From CADEEN01 sp963738425 (GTDB lineage: Bacteria; Pseudomonadota; Gammaproteobacteria; Burkholderiales; Burkholderiaceae_C): DNA of 64,000 nt. The position numbers were made by a program, and so were the translations under genes. Below, piece after piece: positions 6,879 through 15,426 of the stretch. The notes under the pieces were generated by a model. The model saw nothing but the letters and a program-made list of their open reading frames with translations. It made no database searches and was not told where the DNA came from. Where the stretch lies: assembly GCA_963738425.1 (NCBI GenBank), contig CAVTWT010000036.1:103936-167935 (forward strand), read 5' to 3'. Numbering within the stretch: position 1 is the stretch's first letter; each line of letters opens with the position of its first letter.

Positions 6879-7051
6879 TGTTCTAGACCGCGAAATCGCG
6901 GTGATATGCAGAAGGGGTTTGCGTCCTCACAACCGCATCTGACCACAGAAAAAACAGCCCTGACAAGGACTTGCCTGCGCCGGTGCGGGATAACACCGGC
7001 GGTACTGAAACCGCGAAAAGGCGCACCTTCACTCGAGCGCCGCGCCCCTCG

Positions 7052-7561
7052 TCAATTGCGATTCGAATACCCACGCTCCGGATCATCCGACACCGCGCTC
7101 GCCATCACCTTGCCGTCGCGGTCGAAGGTGACGCTGAAAAGCTTGCCCTGCTGGGCGTCGAGCCAGCGCCAGTCCCAATGCTCTTCGTCCGGCTTCAGGT
7201 CGAACTTGGCGGTCTTGGCCGGCTTGCCGAGCAGGCGCCGCACCTCGCCCTTGTCCATGCCGGGCTTGACCTTGGCGAACTCGGCAGGCTTCAACACCTG
7301 GCGCAGCGCGCTCATCTTGCCGTCCGTGCCGATGGTGATCATGTAGGCCACCTGGCCCTCGGGCTGGCGGCTGTACTCGAAGGTCTTGGCGCCGTCGGCC
7401 TCGCTGTAGGTCGCGTGCGGCTCGCCGAACTGTTTGCGCACGTCGGCTTCGGTGGCCACGCCTTCTTCGAGCTTGGCGATCTTCTGCGGGTCGCAACCGA
7501 CCAGCGCCAACAGCGAAGCGAACCACGATGCCATGACGAACCCCTTGAACAACAGCCGCAT
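7052..7561 (-). CDS. BamE/SmpA-OmlA-like lipoprotein, 169 aa
   Basis: Probable outer-membrane or periplasm-facing lipoprotein with two BamE-like (SmpA/OmlA) modules. The signal peptide ends in the lipobox LVGC (Cys near residue 23). Module 1 follows (KLEEGVATEADVRKQFGEPHATY...GAKTFEYSRQPEGQ), then module 2 (VKPGMDKGEVRRLLGKPAKTAKFDLKPDEEHWDWRW). The signature is a helix with G(M/V)xxxxVRxxxGxP followed by a Trp/Tyr-rich hairpin. BamE proper assists the beta-barrel assembly machine. Having two modules and being distant from other bam genes makes a paralogue more likely than bamE itself. It is divergent from the DUF3460 gene. Confidence 0.8.
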   Translation of the reverse strand: MRLLFKGFVMASWFASLLALVGCDPQKIAKLEEGVATEADVRKQFGEPHATYSEADGAKTFEYSRQPEGQVAYMITIGTDGKMSALRQVLKPAEFAKVKPGMDKGEVRRLLGKPAKTAKFDLKPDEEHWDWRWLDAQQGKLFSVTFDRDGKVMASAVSDDPERGYSNRN

Positions 7562-7623
7562 GAAGTGCCCCCGTTAAACTTGCCCCAACGCCGAATTCTG
7601 CCCCCTCAAAAGGTCACGCCCCC

Positions 7624-7824
7624 ATGCCGCTGTTCTGGAAACCGTACCGCTCCGATGTCACGCAGTTCATCGACGAGCTGAAGACCCGCAAACCGACGCT
7701 CGAGGCCGAGCAGCGCGCCGGCCGTGCGCGCTTGTGGGACCGCGCGCAAGACCGCGAAGCCAATGCCGACTGGCGCGACGCCAAGGTTGCGCAGCAGCCC
7801 TACGTCTACCAGACCGGGAAGTGA
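7624..7824 (+). CDS. DUF3460 family protein, 66 aa
   Basis: A small basic cytoplasmic protein of the DUF3460 family. It is typical of Burkholderiales, found next to scpA, and of unknown function. Recognisable parts are the start MPLFWKPYRSDVTQFIDELK and the charged middle ending in WRDAKVAQQPYVYQTGK. It starts at the ATG directly after aggtcacgccccc and stops 18 bases before scpA, so the two are probably one transcript. Confidence 0.85.
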   Translation: MPLFWKPYRSDVTQFIDELKTRKPTLEAEQRAGRARLWDRAQDREANADWRDAKVAQQPYVYQTGK

Positions 7825-7842
7825 CGCTGGCTTGATCCGCTC

Positions 7843-8697
7843 ATGAACGAGGTCACTGAATTGCCACCGCCGGCCGATCCGGTGGCGGTGGCTGAACTGC
7901 CGCCCAAGGAAATCGACGCCGTGGCCGTGGCACGCCTGTACGGCGAGCCGCTGTTCGCGATGCCGCAGGATCTCTACATCCCGCCGGACGCGCTCGAAGT
8001 CTTTCTCGAAGCCTTCGAAGGCCCGCTCGATCTGCTGCTCTACCTGATCCGCAAGCAGAACTTCAACATCCTCGACATCCCGCTGGCCGAAGTGACGCGG
8101 CAGTACCTGCGCTACGTCGACGAGATCCGCGTGCGCAACCTCGAACTCGCCGCCGAGTACCTGCTGATGGCGGCGATGCTGATCGAGATCAAGAGCCGCA
8201 TGCTGCTGCCGGCACGCAAGACCGACGACGGCAGCGAGCCCGAAGACCCACGCGCCGAACTCGTGCGCCGCCTGCTCGAGTACGAACAGATGAAGCTCGC
8301 CGCGGCGCGCTTGGACGCACTGCCGGTGCTGGGCCGCGATTTCCTGCGCGCGCAGGTGACGATCGAACAGTCACTCGAACCGCGCTTTCCGGATGTGGTC
8401 GCGCTCGACCTGCGCGACGCCTGGCGCGACATCCTGGCTCGCGCCCGCCTCGTACAGCACCACCACATCACGCGTGAACAGTTGTCGGTGCGCGAGCACA
8501 TGAGCGTCGTGCTGCGCAAGCTGCAAGGCCGGCGTTTCGCGATGTTCGAAGACCTGTTCGACACCACGCGCGGCGTGCCGGTGGTCGTGGTCACCTTCGT
8601 CGCGCTGCTCGAACTGTCGCGCGAACGGCTGGTGGAAGTGACGCAGGCCGAGGCTTTTGCACCGATCTATGTGCGGTTGGCGTATCAGCCTGCTTGA
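7843..8697 (+). CDS. scpA: Segregation and condensation protein A
   Basis: The kleisin subunit of the SMC-ScpAB condensin-like complex, which bridges the SMC ATPase heads and helps chromosome organisation and segregation. It is 284 aa, close to the usual length. After a variable 40-residue leader comes the conserved N-terminal kleisin helix region: FEGPLDLLLYLIRKQNFNILDIPLAEVTRQYL, then ELAAEYLLMAAMLIEIKSRMLLP. The C-terminal winged-helix part is at about 200-280 (VVVVTFVALLELSRERLVEVTQAEAFAPIYVRL). ScpB is not in the window. Upstream is the DUF3460 gene; downstream is a 710-base gap with large hairpins. Confidence 0.95.
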   Translation: MNEVTELPPPADPVAVAELPPKEIDAVAVARLYGEPLFAMPQDLYIPPDALEVFLEAFEGPLDLLLYLIRKQNFNILDIPLAEVTRQYLRYVDEIRVRNLELAAEYLLMAAMLIEIKSRMLLPARKTDDGSEPEDPRAELVRRLLEYEQMKLAAARLDALPVLGRDFLRAQVTIEQSLEPRFPDVVALDLRDAWRDILARARLVQHHHITREQLSVREHMSVVLRKLQGRRFAMFEDLFDTTRGVPVVVVTFVALLELSRERLVEVTQAEAFAPIYVRLAYQPA

Positions 8698-8740
8698 TTC
8701 GGATTCGTTGTTGATGCGTTTCTCGTTGCGATAGCGCGAG

Positions 8741-8974
8741 CAAGGCTTGGGGCCGGCCGGTGTGGGGCTGCGAATGCGACGCCCGCTGCGCGGGTCCGCT
8801 GCGGTACTCGCCTTGGGATCGCACCGCGTAACTCGCTACGCTCACTGCGTTCGCTGCGCTCGAACAGACGCGGTGAGTATGTTTGACGAAGCGCGTGGGT
8901 ACACGCGCCGACCCCAAGGCTGCGCTCCTCGCCGTTCGCATACGCAGCCCCACACCGGCCAGCCTCAAGCCTTG
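8741..8974. repeat. Large imperfect inverted repeat, 234 bp
   Basis: The outer arm caaggcttggggccggccggtgtggggctgcg... (8741-8778) is repeated inverted at 8937-8974. Further inner pairing exists (ccttggg near 8811 with ccccaaggctgcg near 8922). The loop holds cgctcactgcgttcgctgc, whose complement appears inside the second repeat (9240-9258). It is non-coding; the reading frames here are by-products of symmetry and GC content. Confidence 0.75.
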
Positions 8975-9006
8975 CTGGAGATGAACGTTCTTGGGTAAGT
9001 GTGAAC

Positions 9007-9089
9007 GGCAAGCCGCGGGCATCGAGCCCGCGGCTTGCCGCGCGCCGCAGGCGCGTTCAGCGCGCGAGCCGGGCTCGATGCCCGGCTCG
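9007..9089. repeat. Two tandem perfect hairpins with mirrored loops
   Basis: GGCAAGCCGCGGGC (9007-9020), a five-base loop, then its complement to 9039. Next comes CGAGCCGGGC (9065-9074), TCGAT, then its complement to 9089. The centres catcgag and ctcgatg are complements of each other. They lie between the two large inverted repeats. Confidence 0.7.
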
Positions 9090-9115
9090 TGTGCTTCTCC
9101 AACAAAGGACAGAAG

Positions 9116-9376
9116 TTGCCTGCGCGAAGCCGCGGGCGGGTGCCCGGCGGCGCGCCTGTGCGGCGGCGAGGAGCACAGGGATTCGGTCGGCGCGCGTACC
9201 CGCGCGCATCAACAACTGACTCGCTGCGACTGTCCGAGTGCAGCGAACGCAGTGAGCGCAGCGAGTTTCGCAGCGCGACCGAATCCCGAGCACCGCAGCG
9301 AAGTCGGTGCGCTTTTGGCGTCGACCGCCGCAGTGGTGCGCCGCCGGGCGCCCGCCCGCGGCTTTGCGCAAGTCAC
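9116..9376. repeat. Second large imperfect inverted repeat, 261 bp
   Basis: The arm ttgcctgcgcgaagccgcgg... (9116-9156) pairs with its inverse at 9336-9376, and gattcggtcg (around 9181) pairs with cgaccgaatc (around 9277). Its core gcagcgaacgcagtgagcg (9240-9258) is the exact complement of a stretch in the first repeat. Together with 8741-9089 it fills the whole gap between scpA and the next gene. No promoter or gene was recognised. Confidence 0.75.
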
Positions 9377-9407
9377 AGGACGAAGCAGAGCTACAGCAGT
9401 CTCTTCT

Positions 9408-11591
9408 CTATGCGATCGAACGCGAATCGGCATGAGCCCGCTCGCGCAGGAAGCGCGCGAACTCCGCCGCCGGCAGCGGCCGCGCCAGCAGGTAGCCCTG
9501 CATCGCATTGCACCCACGCTCGCGCAGGAAGGCGAGCTGCTCCTGGGTCTCCACGCCTTCGGCCACGGTGCGCATGCCCAGGCTGGCCGCCATGCGGATG
9601 ATGGCTTCGACAATCGCGCGGTCGCAGGCGCCGCGGCCGATGTCGCGCACGAAGCTGCGGTCGATCTTCAGCTTGCCGACCGGAAAGTTCTTCAGGTAGG
9701 CGAGTGACGAGTAGCCGGTGCCGAAATCGTCGATCGCCAGCTCGGTGCCGTTTTGGTAGAGCGCGTTCATCATCGCGATCGCGCTCTGCGGGTCTTGCAT
9801 CGCCGCACCTTCGGTCAACTCGACTTCGATGCGCTCGATGCCGACGCCCGCGGCGGCGGCCGTGCGCTGCACCAGGGCCGACAGGTCGGCTTGGCGGAAC
9901 TGCACAGATGACACGTTGACGGCCACGGTCAACTGCGGCACGCCCTCGCGGTCCCACGCGGCGAGCTGACGCGCCGTCTCCTGCAACACCCACTCGCCGA
10001 TCGGCAGGATCAGGCCGGTCGACTCGGCGATCGGAATGAATTCGGCCGGCGAGACGTTGCCGAAGTCGGCATGCTGCCAGCGCAGAAGCGCTTCGGCGCC
10101 GATGATGCGCCCACTCTGCAAATCCATCTGCGGCTGGTAGGCGAGCGAGAGCTGGCCGCGCTCGATCGCTCTGCGCAGCGCATTGGACAAGAGCAGCGTG
10201 CGGTCCGACTGCGCCTGCAGCTCGGCGGTGTAGAAGCGCCAGGTGTTGCGGCCTTCGGCCTTGGCGCGGTACATCGCCGTGTCGGCGGCGCGTGACAACG
10301 CGTCGAGGTCATCGCCATCACGTGGTGCCAGCGCAATGCCGATCGACGGCGTCACCGTCAGCTCATGTGCCTCCACTTGAAACGGCACCTGGGCTGCAGC
10401 CAGCACCTTGCCCGCTAGCTCGGCAGCGCCGGCCGCATCGGTCTGCGGCAGCAGCAGCACGAACTCGTCGCCGCCCAGCCGCGACACCGTGTCCTGCGCG
10501 CGCACGACACGGCGCAGGCGATCGGCCAGCTCCATCAGCACCACATCGCCGACGCGGTGGCCGAGCGAATCGTTGACGGCCTTGAAGTGGTCGAGATCAA
10601 GGAACATCACGGCCAGGGGCTGGTTCTGGCGCCGCGCCGCCAACAGCGCCTGCTGCGCCCGGTCTTCGAGCAGCGCGCGGTTCGGCAGGCCGGTCAAGAC
10701 GTCGTAATGCGCCAGGTGGTTGAGCGCTTGGGTGCGCTCGAGCACCTGGCGCTCGAGGTCGGCCTGGGTGTCGCGCAGCGCGCGCTCGGCGGCCTTGCGC
10801 GCCGTGATGTCCATCGTGATCCAGATCGAGCCCAGATCGGGCTGCGTGGGGTCGATCGCCTTGGCGCGGATCTCGCACTCGATGGCGTGGCCGTCGCGGT
10901 GGCGCAGCACCATCTCGCCTTCGAATGCACCGCCCTGGCGGAACGGCTCATAGCAGCGCTGCCCCGCGGCCTCCCACTCGGCATCGCTGCGGTACCACTC
11001 GCGCGACGAACGTCCCGAGAGTTCACCCGGCTCCCAGCCCAGCAACAGCTCGAAGGCGCGGTTGCACTGCGTGACGCAGCGGTCGCGCAGGAAGCACACG
11101 CCAACGAGCACGTTGTCGAGGATCAGGTGGTGCTGCTCGCGCACGCTGGCCAGCGCCGCTTCGGCCGACTTGCGGGCGTCGATGTCGTCGATGATCCACA
11201 CCGAACCGCGGGCCTTGTCCTTCGGGTCGAGCAGGGTGCCCGTCAGGCGCGCCCAGAACGTCTGGCCGTTGCGGCGGCGCTGCGGCAGCTCGATCTTGAA
11301 CGGCCGGCCCTCGGCCATCACCGGGTACGACATGGCGCCGAGCGCATTGAAATCGTCGGCGTTGGCGTAGAGGTCGCGCGTGAACGAACCCAGCATCTGC
11401 GCTGGTTCGTCGAAACCGTAGAGCTCGGCAAAGTACTGGTTGCAGCTCGTGATGCGGCGCTGCTGGATCAGCGCGATGCCCAGGCCCGCCTGCTCGAGCA
11501 TGCGCATCGGGCCCGGCACCTCGTCGGCAGGCGCGAGACTCGGCAGCGGGGAGCGCACAGACGTGCGCAGGGGCAGCACAGTGGCAGACAT
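9408..11591 (-). CDS. PAS-PAS-GGDEF-EAL cyclic-di-GMP regulator, 727 aa
   Basis: A cytoplasmic signalling protein that can make and degrade cyclic di-GMP. There are two PAS sensor domains: about residues 35-155 (GLGIALIQQRRITSCN...FAELYGF) and about 160-280 (with the linker HVRDGHAIECEIRAKAID-like text). A short coil follows (RALRDTQADLERQVLERTQAL). The GGDEF domain at about 290-460 has an intact RLGGDEF near 373. The EAL domain at about 470-715 has EALLRW near 499 and DDFGTGYSS, so both active sites look complete. The start is ATG at 11591 (MSATVLPL). The frame is open 33 codons further, but that part has no family character. It ends right beside the inverted-repeat block. Confidence 0.9.
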   Translation of the reverse strand: MSATVLPLRTSVRSPLPSLAPADEVPGPMRMLEQAGLGIALIQQRRITSCNQYFAELYGFDEPAQMLGSFTRDLYANADDFNALGAMSYPVMAEGRPFKIELPQRRRNGQTFWARLTGTLLDPKDKARGSVWIIDDIDARKSAEAALASVREQHHLILDNVLVGVCFLRDRCVTQCNRAFELLLGWEPGELSGRSSREWYRSDAEWEAAGQRCYEPFRQGGAFEGEMVLRHRDGHAIECEIRAKAIDPTQPDLGSIWITMDITARKAAERALRDTQADLERQVLERTQALNHLAHYDVLTGLPNRALLEDRAQQALLAARRQNQPLAVMFLDLDHFKAVNDSLGHRVGDVVLMELADRLRRVVRAQDTVSRLGGDEFVLLLPQTDAAGAAELAGKVLAAAQVPFQVEAHELTVTPSIGIALAPRDGDDLDALSRAADTAMYRAKAEGRNTWRFYTAELQAQSDRTLLLSNALRRAIERGQLSLAYQPQMDLQSGRIIGAEALLRWQHADFGNVSPAEFIPIAESTGLILPIGEWVLQETARQLAAWDREGVPQLTVAVNVSSVQFRQADLSALVQRTAAAAGVGIERIEVELTEGAAMQDPQSAIAMMNALYQNGTELAIDDFGTGYSSLAYLKNFPVGKLKIDRSFVRDIGRGACDRAIVEAIIRMAASLGMRTVAEGVETQEQLAFLRERGCNAMQGYLLARPLPAAEFARFLRERAHADSRSIA

Positions 11592-11696
11592 GGTGATGGC
11601 GGGTTGGCCTTCACCAGTTCGGCAGTTCAGCGGCGCGCTTGAGCGCGTGTCATGGCAGCGGCGGCAATAGTTGGCGCCAGACTGACGCAACCCGTC

Positions 11697-13514
11697 TCAG
11701 CGTTGCCCCAGCTTGAAGCCGATCATCGCGCGCAGCTTGTTCGGCAGCACCGGCTTGATCAGCAGGTGGAAGTCGTGTTTGGTGGCTTCGTCTTCGTGGC
11801 CGCCCAGGCTGCTGCCGGTGACGACGATGGCCGGCAACGCAACGCCGGGCCAGCGGGCGCGGATCGCGGCCAGCGCCTGGATGCCGGTGGCGCCGTCGGG
11901 CAGGCGGTAGTCGACGATCAGCAGGTCCGGTGGCTGGCGCTCGGGGTCGGCGCGCCAGGCCTGCACCGCGGGCAGGTCGGGCAGCGCTTCGACCTGTGCG
12001 CCCCACGATTGCAGCAGCACCAGCAAGCCCTCGCGCACCGCGGGCTCGTCTTCGACGACGACAACGCGGCGGCCATCGAGCGTCAGCCCGAGGTGCGCAG
12101 CGCTGCTCGGCGGCGGTGGCGAGATCGTGCGCGGCTCGCGGCCCACCGGCACTTCGAACGAGAACACCGTGCCGCGGCCGGCGACCGAGCGCACCGAAAG
12201 CGGCGCTTCCAGCAGGCCGGCGAGCTTCTTGACAATCGCCAGGCCGAGACCGAGGCCCTTCTTCTGGTGCGCGGCCAGCGGTGCGCTGCCATGCACCTGG
12301 TAGAACTCGTCGAAGATGTGCGGCAGGTTGATCTCGGCGATGCCGACGCCGCTGTCCCAGACCTGCAGCAGCAGCCTGCCGTTGCGCGGCCGGCAGGCGA
12401 CGAGCACGCCGCCGTCCTCGGTGTAGCGGATGGCGTTGCTGACCAGATTGCGCAGGATGCGTTCGACGAGCAGGCCATCGCTGTGCGCCACACGCTCGGC
12501 GCCGTGGAACGACAACGCCAGCCCTTTCTCGAAAGCCACGGGCTCGAAGGTCAGGCGCAGCCGCGAGAACAGGTCCCTGATGCGCACCGGCGCCAGTTGC
12601 ACATCGACGCCGCCACTGTCGATGCGCGTCATGTCGAGCAGCTCGCCGAACAGCCCTTCGAGCGCATCGACGCTCTGGTTGATGCTGTTGACCAGCGAGC
12701 TCACCTCCGGATCGGCCTGCCCCTTCTCGCTGCGCTGGCGCAGGGCTTCGGCGAACAGGCCCATGGCGTGCAGCGGCTGGCGCAAGTCGTGGCTCGCCGC
12801 GGCGAAGAACTGCGACTTGGCGCGCGTGGCCGCTTCCGCAGCGCGGCGCGCTTCGTCGGCCACCGCCTTCTCGCGCTTCAATTGTTCGGCCAGATGCTCG
12901 GTCTGCTGCTTGAGCACGATGGCCTGCGACAGCGCGTCGCGGTAGGTGCGGCCGAGCAGCAGCGTCATCACGAACACCAGCAGGATGACGAGCGCGAGTT
13001 GCCAGTGCCAGGCCTCGGCGGTGTCGCTGGCCACACGCACGACGATCGGCAGCAGCACGATCGAGGTGAAGGCGACGAACAGCAGCGGTTGCGGCGCCAG
13101 CAGCTGCACCGACGCCACGACATAGGTCATCGCGATCAGCACCAGCGCCACGGTGTGGAAGGTGAAGCCCAGGCCCCAGAACATCCACACCGCCAGCGGC
13201 CACATCGCGCCCTGCGTCAGCACCAGCACGCGCCAGCTGGTGCGCCAGCGCAGCACAGTGGCAACGTCGGCGTCGCGCCGGGCGCGGTAGCGCAGGTAGT
13301 GCGCCGCGCGCACAGCGAGCAGCAGCAGCGCCAGCAGCAGCCAGCCACCGATGCGCGCCTTCGGTGCGATCGACCAGAACGCGAGCGCGACCAGGCCGAT
13401 GCCGATGGCGTTGCCGGCCAGCACCGCCGGCGCCTGCTCGAACAGCGCCCGCACATGGTCGGCGCGCTCGGCGTCGCTGTGGCTGTGGATGACGCCGCGC
13501 TTGTCTGCGGTCAT
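11697..13514 (-). CDS. Membrane hybrid sensor histidine kinase, 605 aa
   Basis: An inner-membrane sensor kinase with a C-terminal receiver. The first 190 residues hold about six hydrophobic segments (AIGIGLVALAFWSI, GGWLLLALLLLAVRAA, VLVLTQGAMWPLAVW and others). A coiled linker follows (KQQTEHLAEQLKREKAVADEARRAAEAA). The HisKA box is FFAAASHDLRQPLHAMGLF with the phospho-His. The HATPase is at about 330-450 (NLVSNAIRYTEDGG, DSGVGI, GLGLGLAIVKKLAGLL). The receiver is at about 490-600 (VVVVEDEP, LLIVDYRLPDG, VVTGSS, LLIKPV). The ATG at 13514 lies one base after the regulator's stop, so the two are translationally coupled. This form (FAAASHDLRQPLHA) is common in Betaproteobacteria. Confidence 0.9.
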   Translation of the reverse strand: MTADKRGVIHSHSDAERADHVRALFEQAPAVLAGNAIGIGLVALAFWSIAPKARIGGWLLLALLLLAVRAAHYLRYRARRDADVATVLRWRTSWRVLVLTQGAMWPLAVWMFWGLGFTFHTVALVLIAMTYVVASVQLLAPQPLLFVAFTSIVLLPIVVRVASDTAEAWHWQLALVILLVFVMTLLLGRTYRDALSQAIVLKQQTEHLAEQLKREKAVADEARRAAEAATRAKSQFFAAASHDLRQPLHAMGLFAEALRQRSEKGQADPEVSSLVNSINQSVDALEGLFGELLDMTRIDSGGVDVQLAPVRIRDLFSRLRLTFEPVAFEKGLALSFHGAERVAHSDGLLVERILRNLVSNAIRYTEDGGVLVACRPRNGRLLLQVWDSGVGIAEINLPHIFDEFYQVHGSAPLAAHQKKGLGLGLAIVKKLAGLLEAPLSVRSVAGRGTVFSFEVPVGREPRTISPPPPSSAAHLGLTLDGRRVVVVEDEPAVREGLLVLLQSWGAQVEALPDLPAVQAWRADPERQPPDLLIVDYRLPDGATGIQALAAIRARWPGVALPAIVVTGSSLGGHEDEATKHDFHLLIKPVLPNKLRAMIGFKLGQR

Positions 13515-13515
13515 T

Positions 13516-14277
13516 TCACTTCGAGGATTTCCAGCCCTGGCCACCGGCCCCGCGTTGCGTCATCTGGCTCACGGCCAGCACGGCCTGCGTGCGCGACGAG
13601 ACCTTCAACGCCCGCAGCACCGCGGCCACATGGTCTTTCACCGTCTCGATCGAGATGCCCATCTCGCGCGCGATCAGCTTGTTGGGCATGCCCTGCAGCA
13701 GGTAGGCCAGCACATCGGCCTGGCGTTTGGACAGGCCCAGCGATTCGAGGCTCGCCGCCTCCTGCTGGTGGGGTGCCCGCCTGGCGTTGCTTGCGACGTC
13801 ATCAAGATCGGCATCAGCCAGGCGCGGCCGCATGATGTCGGGCACGGTGTCGCCATCCGGTTCCGGTTGGGGTGCCTGTTGCAGGCCCAGCGTCATCGGT
13901 GGCACGTAGATGCCGCCGCTCATGACCAGGCTCAGGGCCTCGACCAGCGTGTCGTTGGTGGCGCGCTTGGGCACGAAACCCATCGCGCCGGCGTCGATGG
14001 CACGGATGACGTCGCTGCTGCGGTCGGACGCCGAAACGACGACGATCGGCAGCGCCGGGTAGGTCTTGCGCAGGTCGGCCAGCAGGTCGAAGCCGTCGCT
14101 GGCGCCGAGCTGCAGGTCGAGCAGCACGAGGTCGTAGTCGGGGTCGCGTTTCAAGGCCGCGCGGGCGTCTTTTTCGGTCGACACGCCGACCACCGTGACG
14201 TCGTCGCCGAGGCCGCGGATCACGCTCTGCAGCGCCGCCAGGATCAGCGGATGGTCATCGACGAGCAGAACCTTCAT
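13516..14277 (-). CDS. NarL/FixJ-type response regulator, 253 aa
   Basis: A two-component response regulator. The receiver is at residues 1-120 with MKVLLVDDHP (acidic pocket), VLLDLQLGASDG (phospho-acceptor Asp near 55), VVVSASD and FVPKRA (conserved Lys). A roughly 50-residue spacer follows. The LuxR-type HTH is at about 180-240 (LSKRQADVLAYLLQGMPNKLIAREMGISIETVKDHVAAVLRAL). The partner is almost certainly the hybrid kinase starting one base downstream. Upstream, the MaoC gene ends 9 bases away, so ParA-MaoC-regulator-kinase may be one transcript. Confidence 0.92.
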   Translation of the reverse strand: MKVLLVDDHPLILAALQSVIRGLGDDVTVVGVSTEKDARAALKRDPDYDLVLLDLQLGASDGFDLLADLRKTYPALPIVVVSASDRSSDVIRAIDAGAMGFVPKRATNDTLVEALSLVMSGGIYVPPMTLGLQQAPQPEPDGDTVPDIMRPRLADADLDDVASNARRAPHQQEAASLESLGLSKRQADVLAYLLQGMPNKLIAREMGISIETVKDHVAAVLRALKVSSRTQAVLAVSQMTQRGAGGQGWKSSK

Positions 14278-14286
14278 CGCGGATGC

Positions 14287-14745
14287 TCACCTCAGGTGTA
14301 TTGACGCACGACCTGCTCGACCACGCAGACCGGCTTGGTCGTGGCCGTCGCGCTGCATCGTCGCTTCGATGATCAATTGCGCACCGCCCTCGATCGGCTC
14401 GAAGGCCAGCAGCTTGAAGCGCGCCTGCACACGGCTGCCCACCGGCACCGGCGCCGGAAATCGCACGCGGTTGACGCCGTAGTTGAGGCCCATGCGCACG
14501 TCGTCGATGGCGAACGCGCCATACATCAGCTTGGGCAGCACGCTGAGTGTGAGGAAGCCATGCGCGATGGTCGCACCGAACGGGCCTTGTGCGGCGCGCG
14601 CGGGATCGATGTGAATCCACTGCCGGTCTTCGGTGGCATCGGCGAAGGCATCGATGCGCTGCTGATCGATCAGCAGCGACTCGCTGTGAGCAAACTCCTG
14701 ACCGACAAGCGCCGCCATGTCAGCCAAGCGTGCAATGTGCTTCAC
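14287..14745 (-). pseudogene. MaoC family dehydratase, C-terminus frameshifted
   Basis: A MaoC-like hot-dog enzyme, (R)-enoyl-CoA hydratase type, acting on acyl-CoA double bonds. Family motifs are ALVGQEF, RIDAFADATEDRQWIHIDPARAAQGPFGATIAHGFLTLSVLP (the hydratase active site with Asp and His) and NYGVNRVRFPAPVPVGSRVQARF. I chose the GTG at 14745, which overlaps the ParA stop as GTGA and matches the length of relatives (about 150 aa). After residue 135 the frame gives an unrelated tail. Removing one G at 14337-14338 restores KPVCVVEQVVRQYT and a stop at 14292. The change is a one-base insertion, either a real mutation or a sequence error. Most of the fold is intact. Confidence 0.8.
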
Positions 14746-15350
14746 GAAGCCCAATCCACCACGGGCTGCCACTGCGCCAGATCGCGTTCGGCACGGCTCG
14801 GTGCCACGTCCCACAGCGTCGCGCCTCGTGCGGCGAGCTGCACATAGAGCTGCGTGTCGCGCAACATCGCCAGCACCGGCACGCCGAGCGTGTCCAGGAA
14901 CTGGCGCAAGTGATCGGCGGAGACGGTGGTCTCCTTGACCCGGTTGCCGATCACCGCGATCTTCGCCTTGGGCTTGCGCGCGCGGATGTCCTGCACGAAG
15001 GCATGCGTGGCCTGGATGTCGAACAGGCTCGGTTGCAGCGGCACCAGCACGCGGTCGGCGATGGCCAGCACGGTGTCGAGCTTCTTGTCGTGCAGGCCGG
15101 CGGGGGTGTCGAGCACGACATGCGTGACGCCCTTGGGCGGACGCACCACGCCTTCACGCGCCACGTCCCAGGTCTTGATCTCCGGCAGCGCCGCCGGCCG
15201 CAGGCCCAGCCATTGGCGTGCCGATTGCTGGCGGTCCACGTCACCGAGCATCACCACCCGCCCCGCCCTCGCCAAGGCACCCGCCAGATTGGTTGCCACC
15301 GTGCTCTTACCCACCCCACCTTTGGGATTGGCCACCACGATCACAGGCAT
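14742..15350 (-). CDS. ParA/MinD-type P-loop ATPase, 202 aa
   Basis: A cytoplasmic Walker-type ATPase of the ParA family (partitioning or positioning of cargo), short form without an N-terminal DNA-binding domain. The deviant Walker A is NPKGGVGKST at residues 8-17. Others are MLGDVDRQQSARQW (A' with Asp), VVLDTPAG (Walker B, Asp) and LVPLQPSLFDIQAT. No ParB or centromere-like repeats are nearby, so it is an orphan ParA rather than the chromosome partition pair. It overlaps the MaoC start and is divergent from the KefF-like gene. Confidence 0.85.
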   Translation of the reverse strand: MPVIVVANPKGGVGKSTVATNLAGALARAGRVVMLGDVDRQQSARQWLGLRPAALPEIKTWDVAREGVVRPPKGVTHVVLDTPAGLHDKKLDTVLAIADRVLVPLQPSLFDIQATHAFVQDIRARKPKAKIAVIGNRVKETTVSADHLRQFLDTLGVPVLAMLRDTQLYVQLAARGATLWDVAPSRAERDLAQWQPVVDWAS

Positions 15351-15426
15351 GCGAACTCCTCCGGCGGTTGTTTGCGGCTATGGTAACGAGGTCCCGCACG
15401 ATGCCCACCGAGGCAACCCGCAAGCC

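Noticed and set aside
8747..9371. Several open frames of 70-190 codons between scpA and the GGDEF-EAL gene
   Set aside because: They run through the inverted-repeat arms on both strands, have biased composition and no ribosome sites. They are artefacts of palindromic GC-rich DNA.
10557..13835. Large plus-strand frames (over 700 codons) opposite the GGDEF-EAL and kinase genes
   Set aside because: They are antisense to proteins with complete catalytic motifs and contain only low-complexity His/Arg/Gln text.
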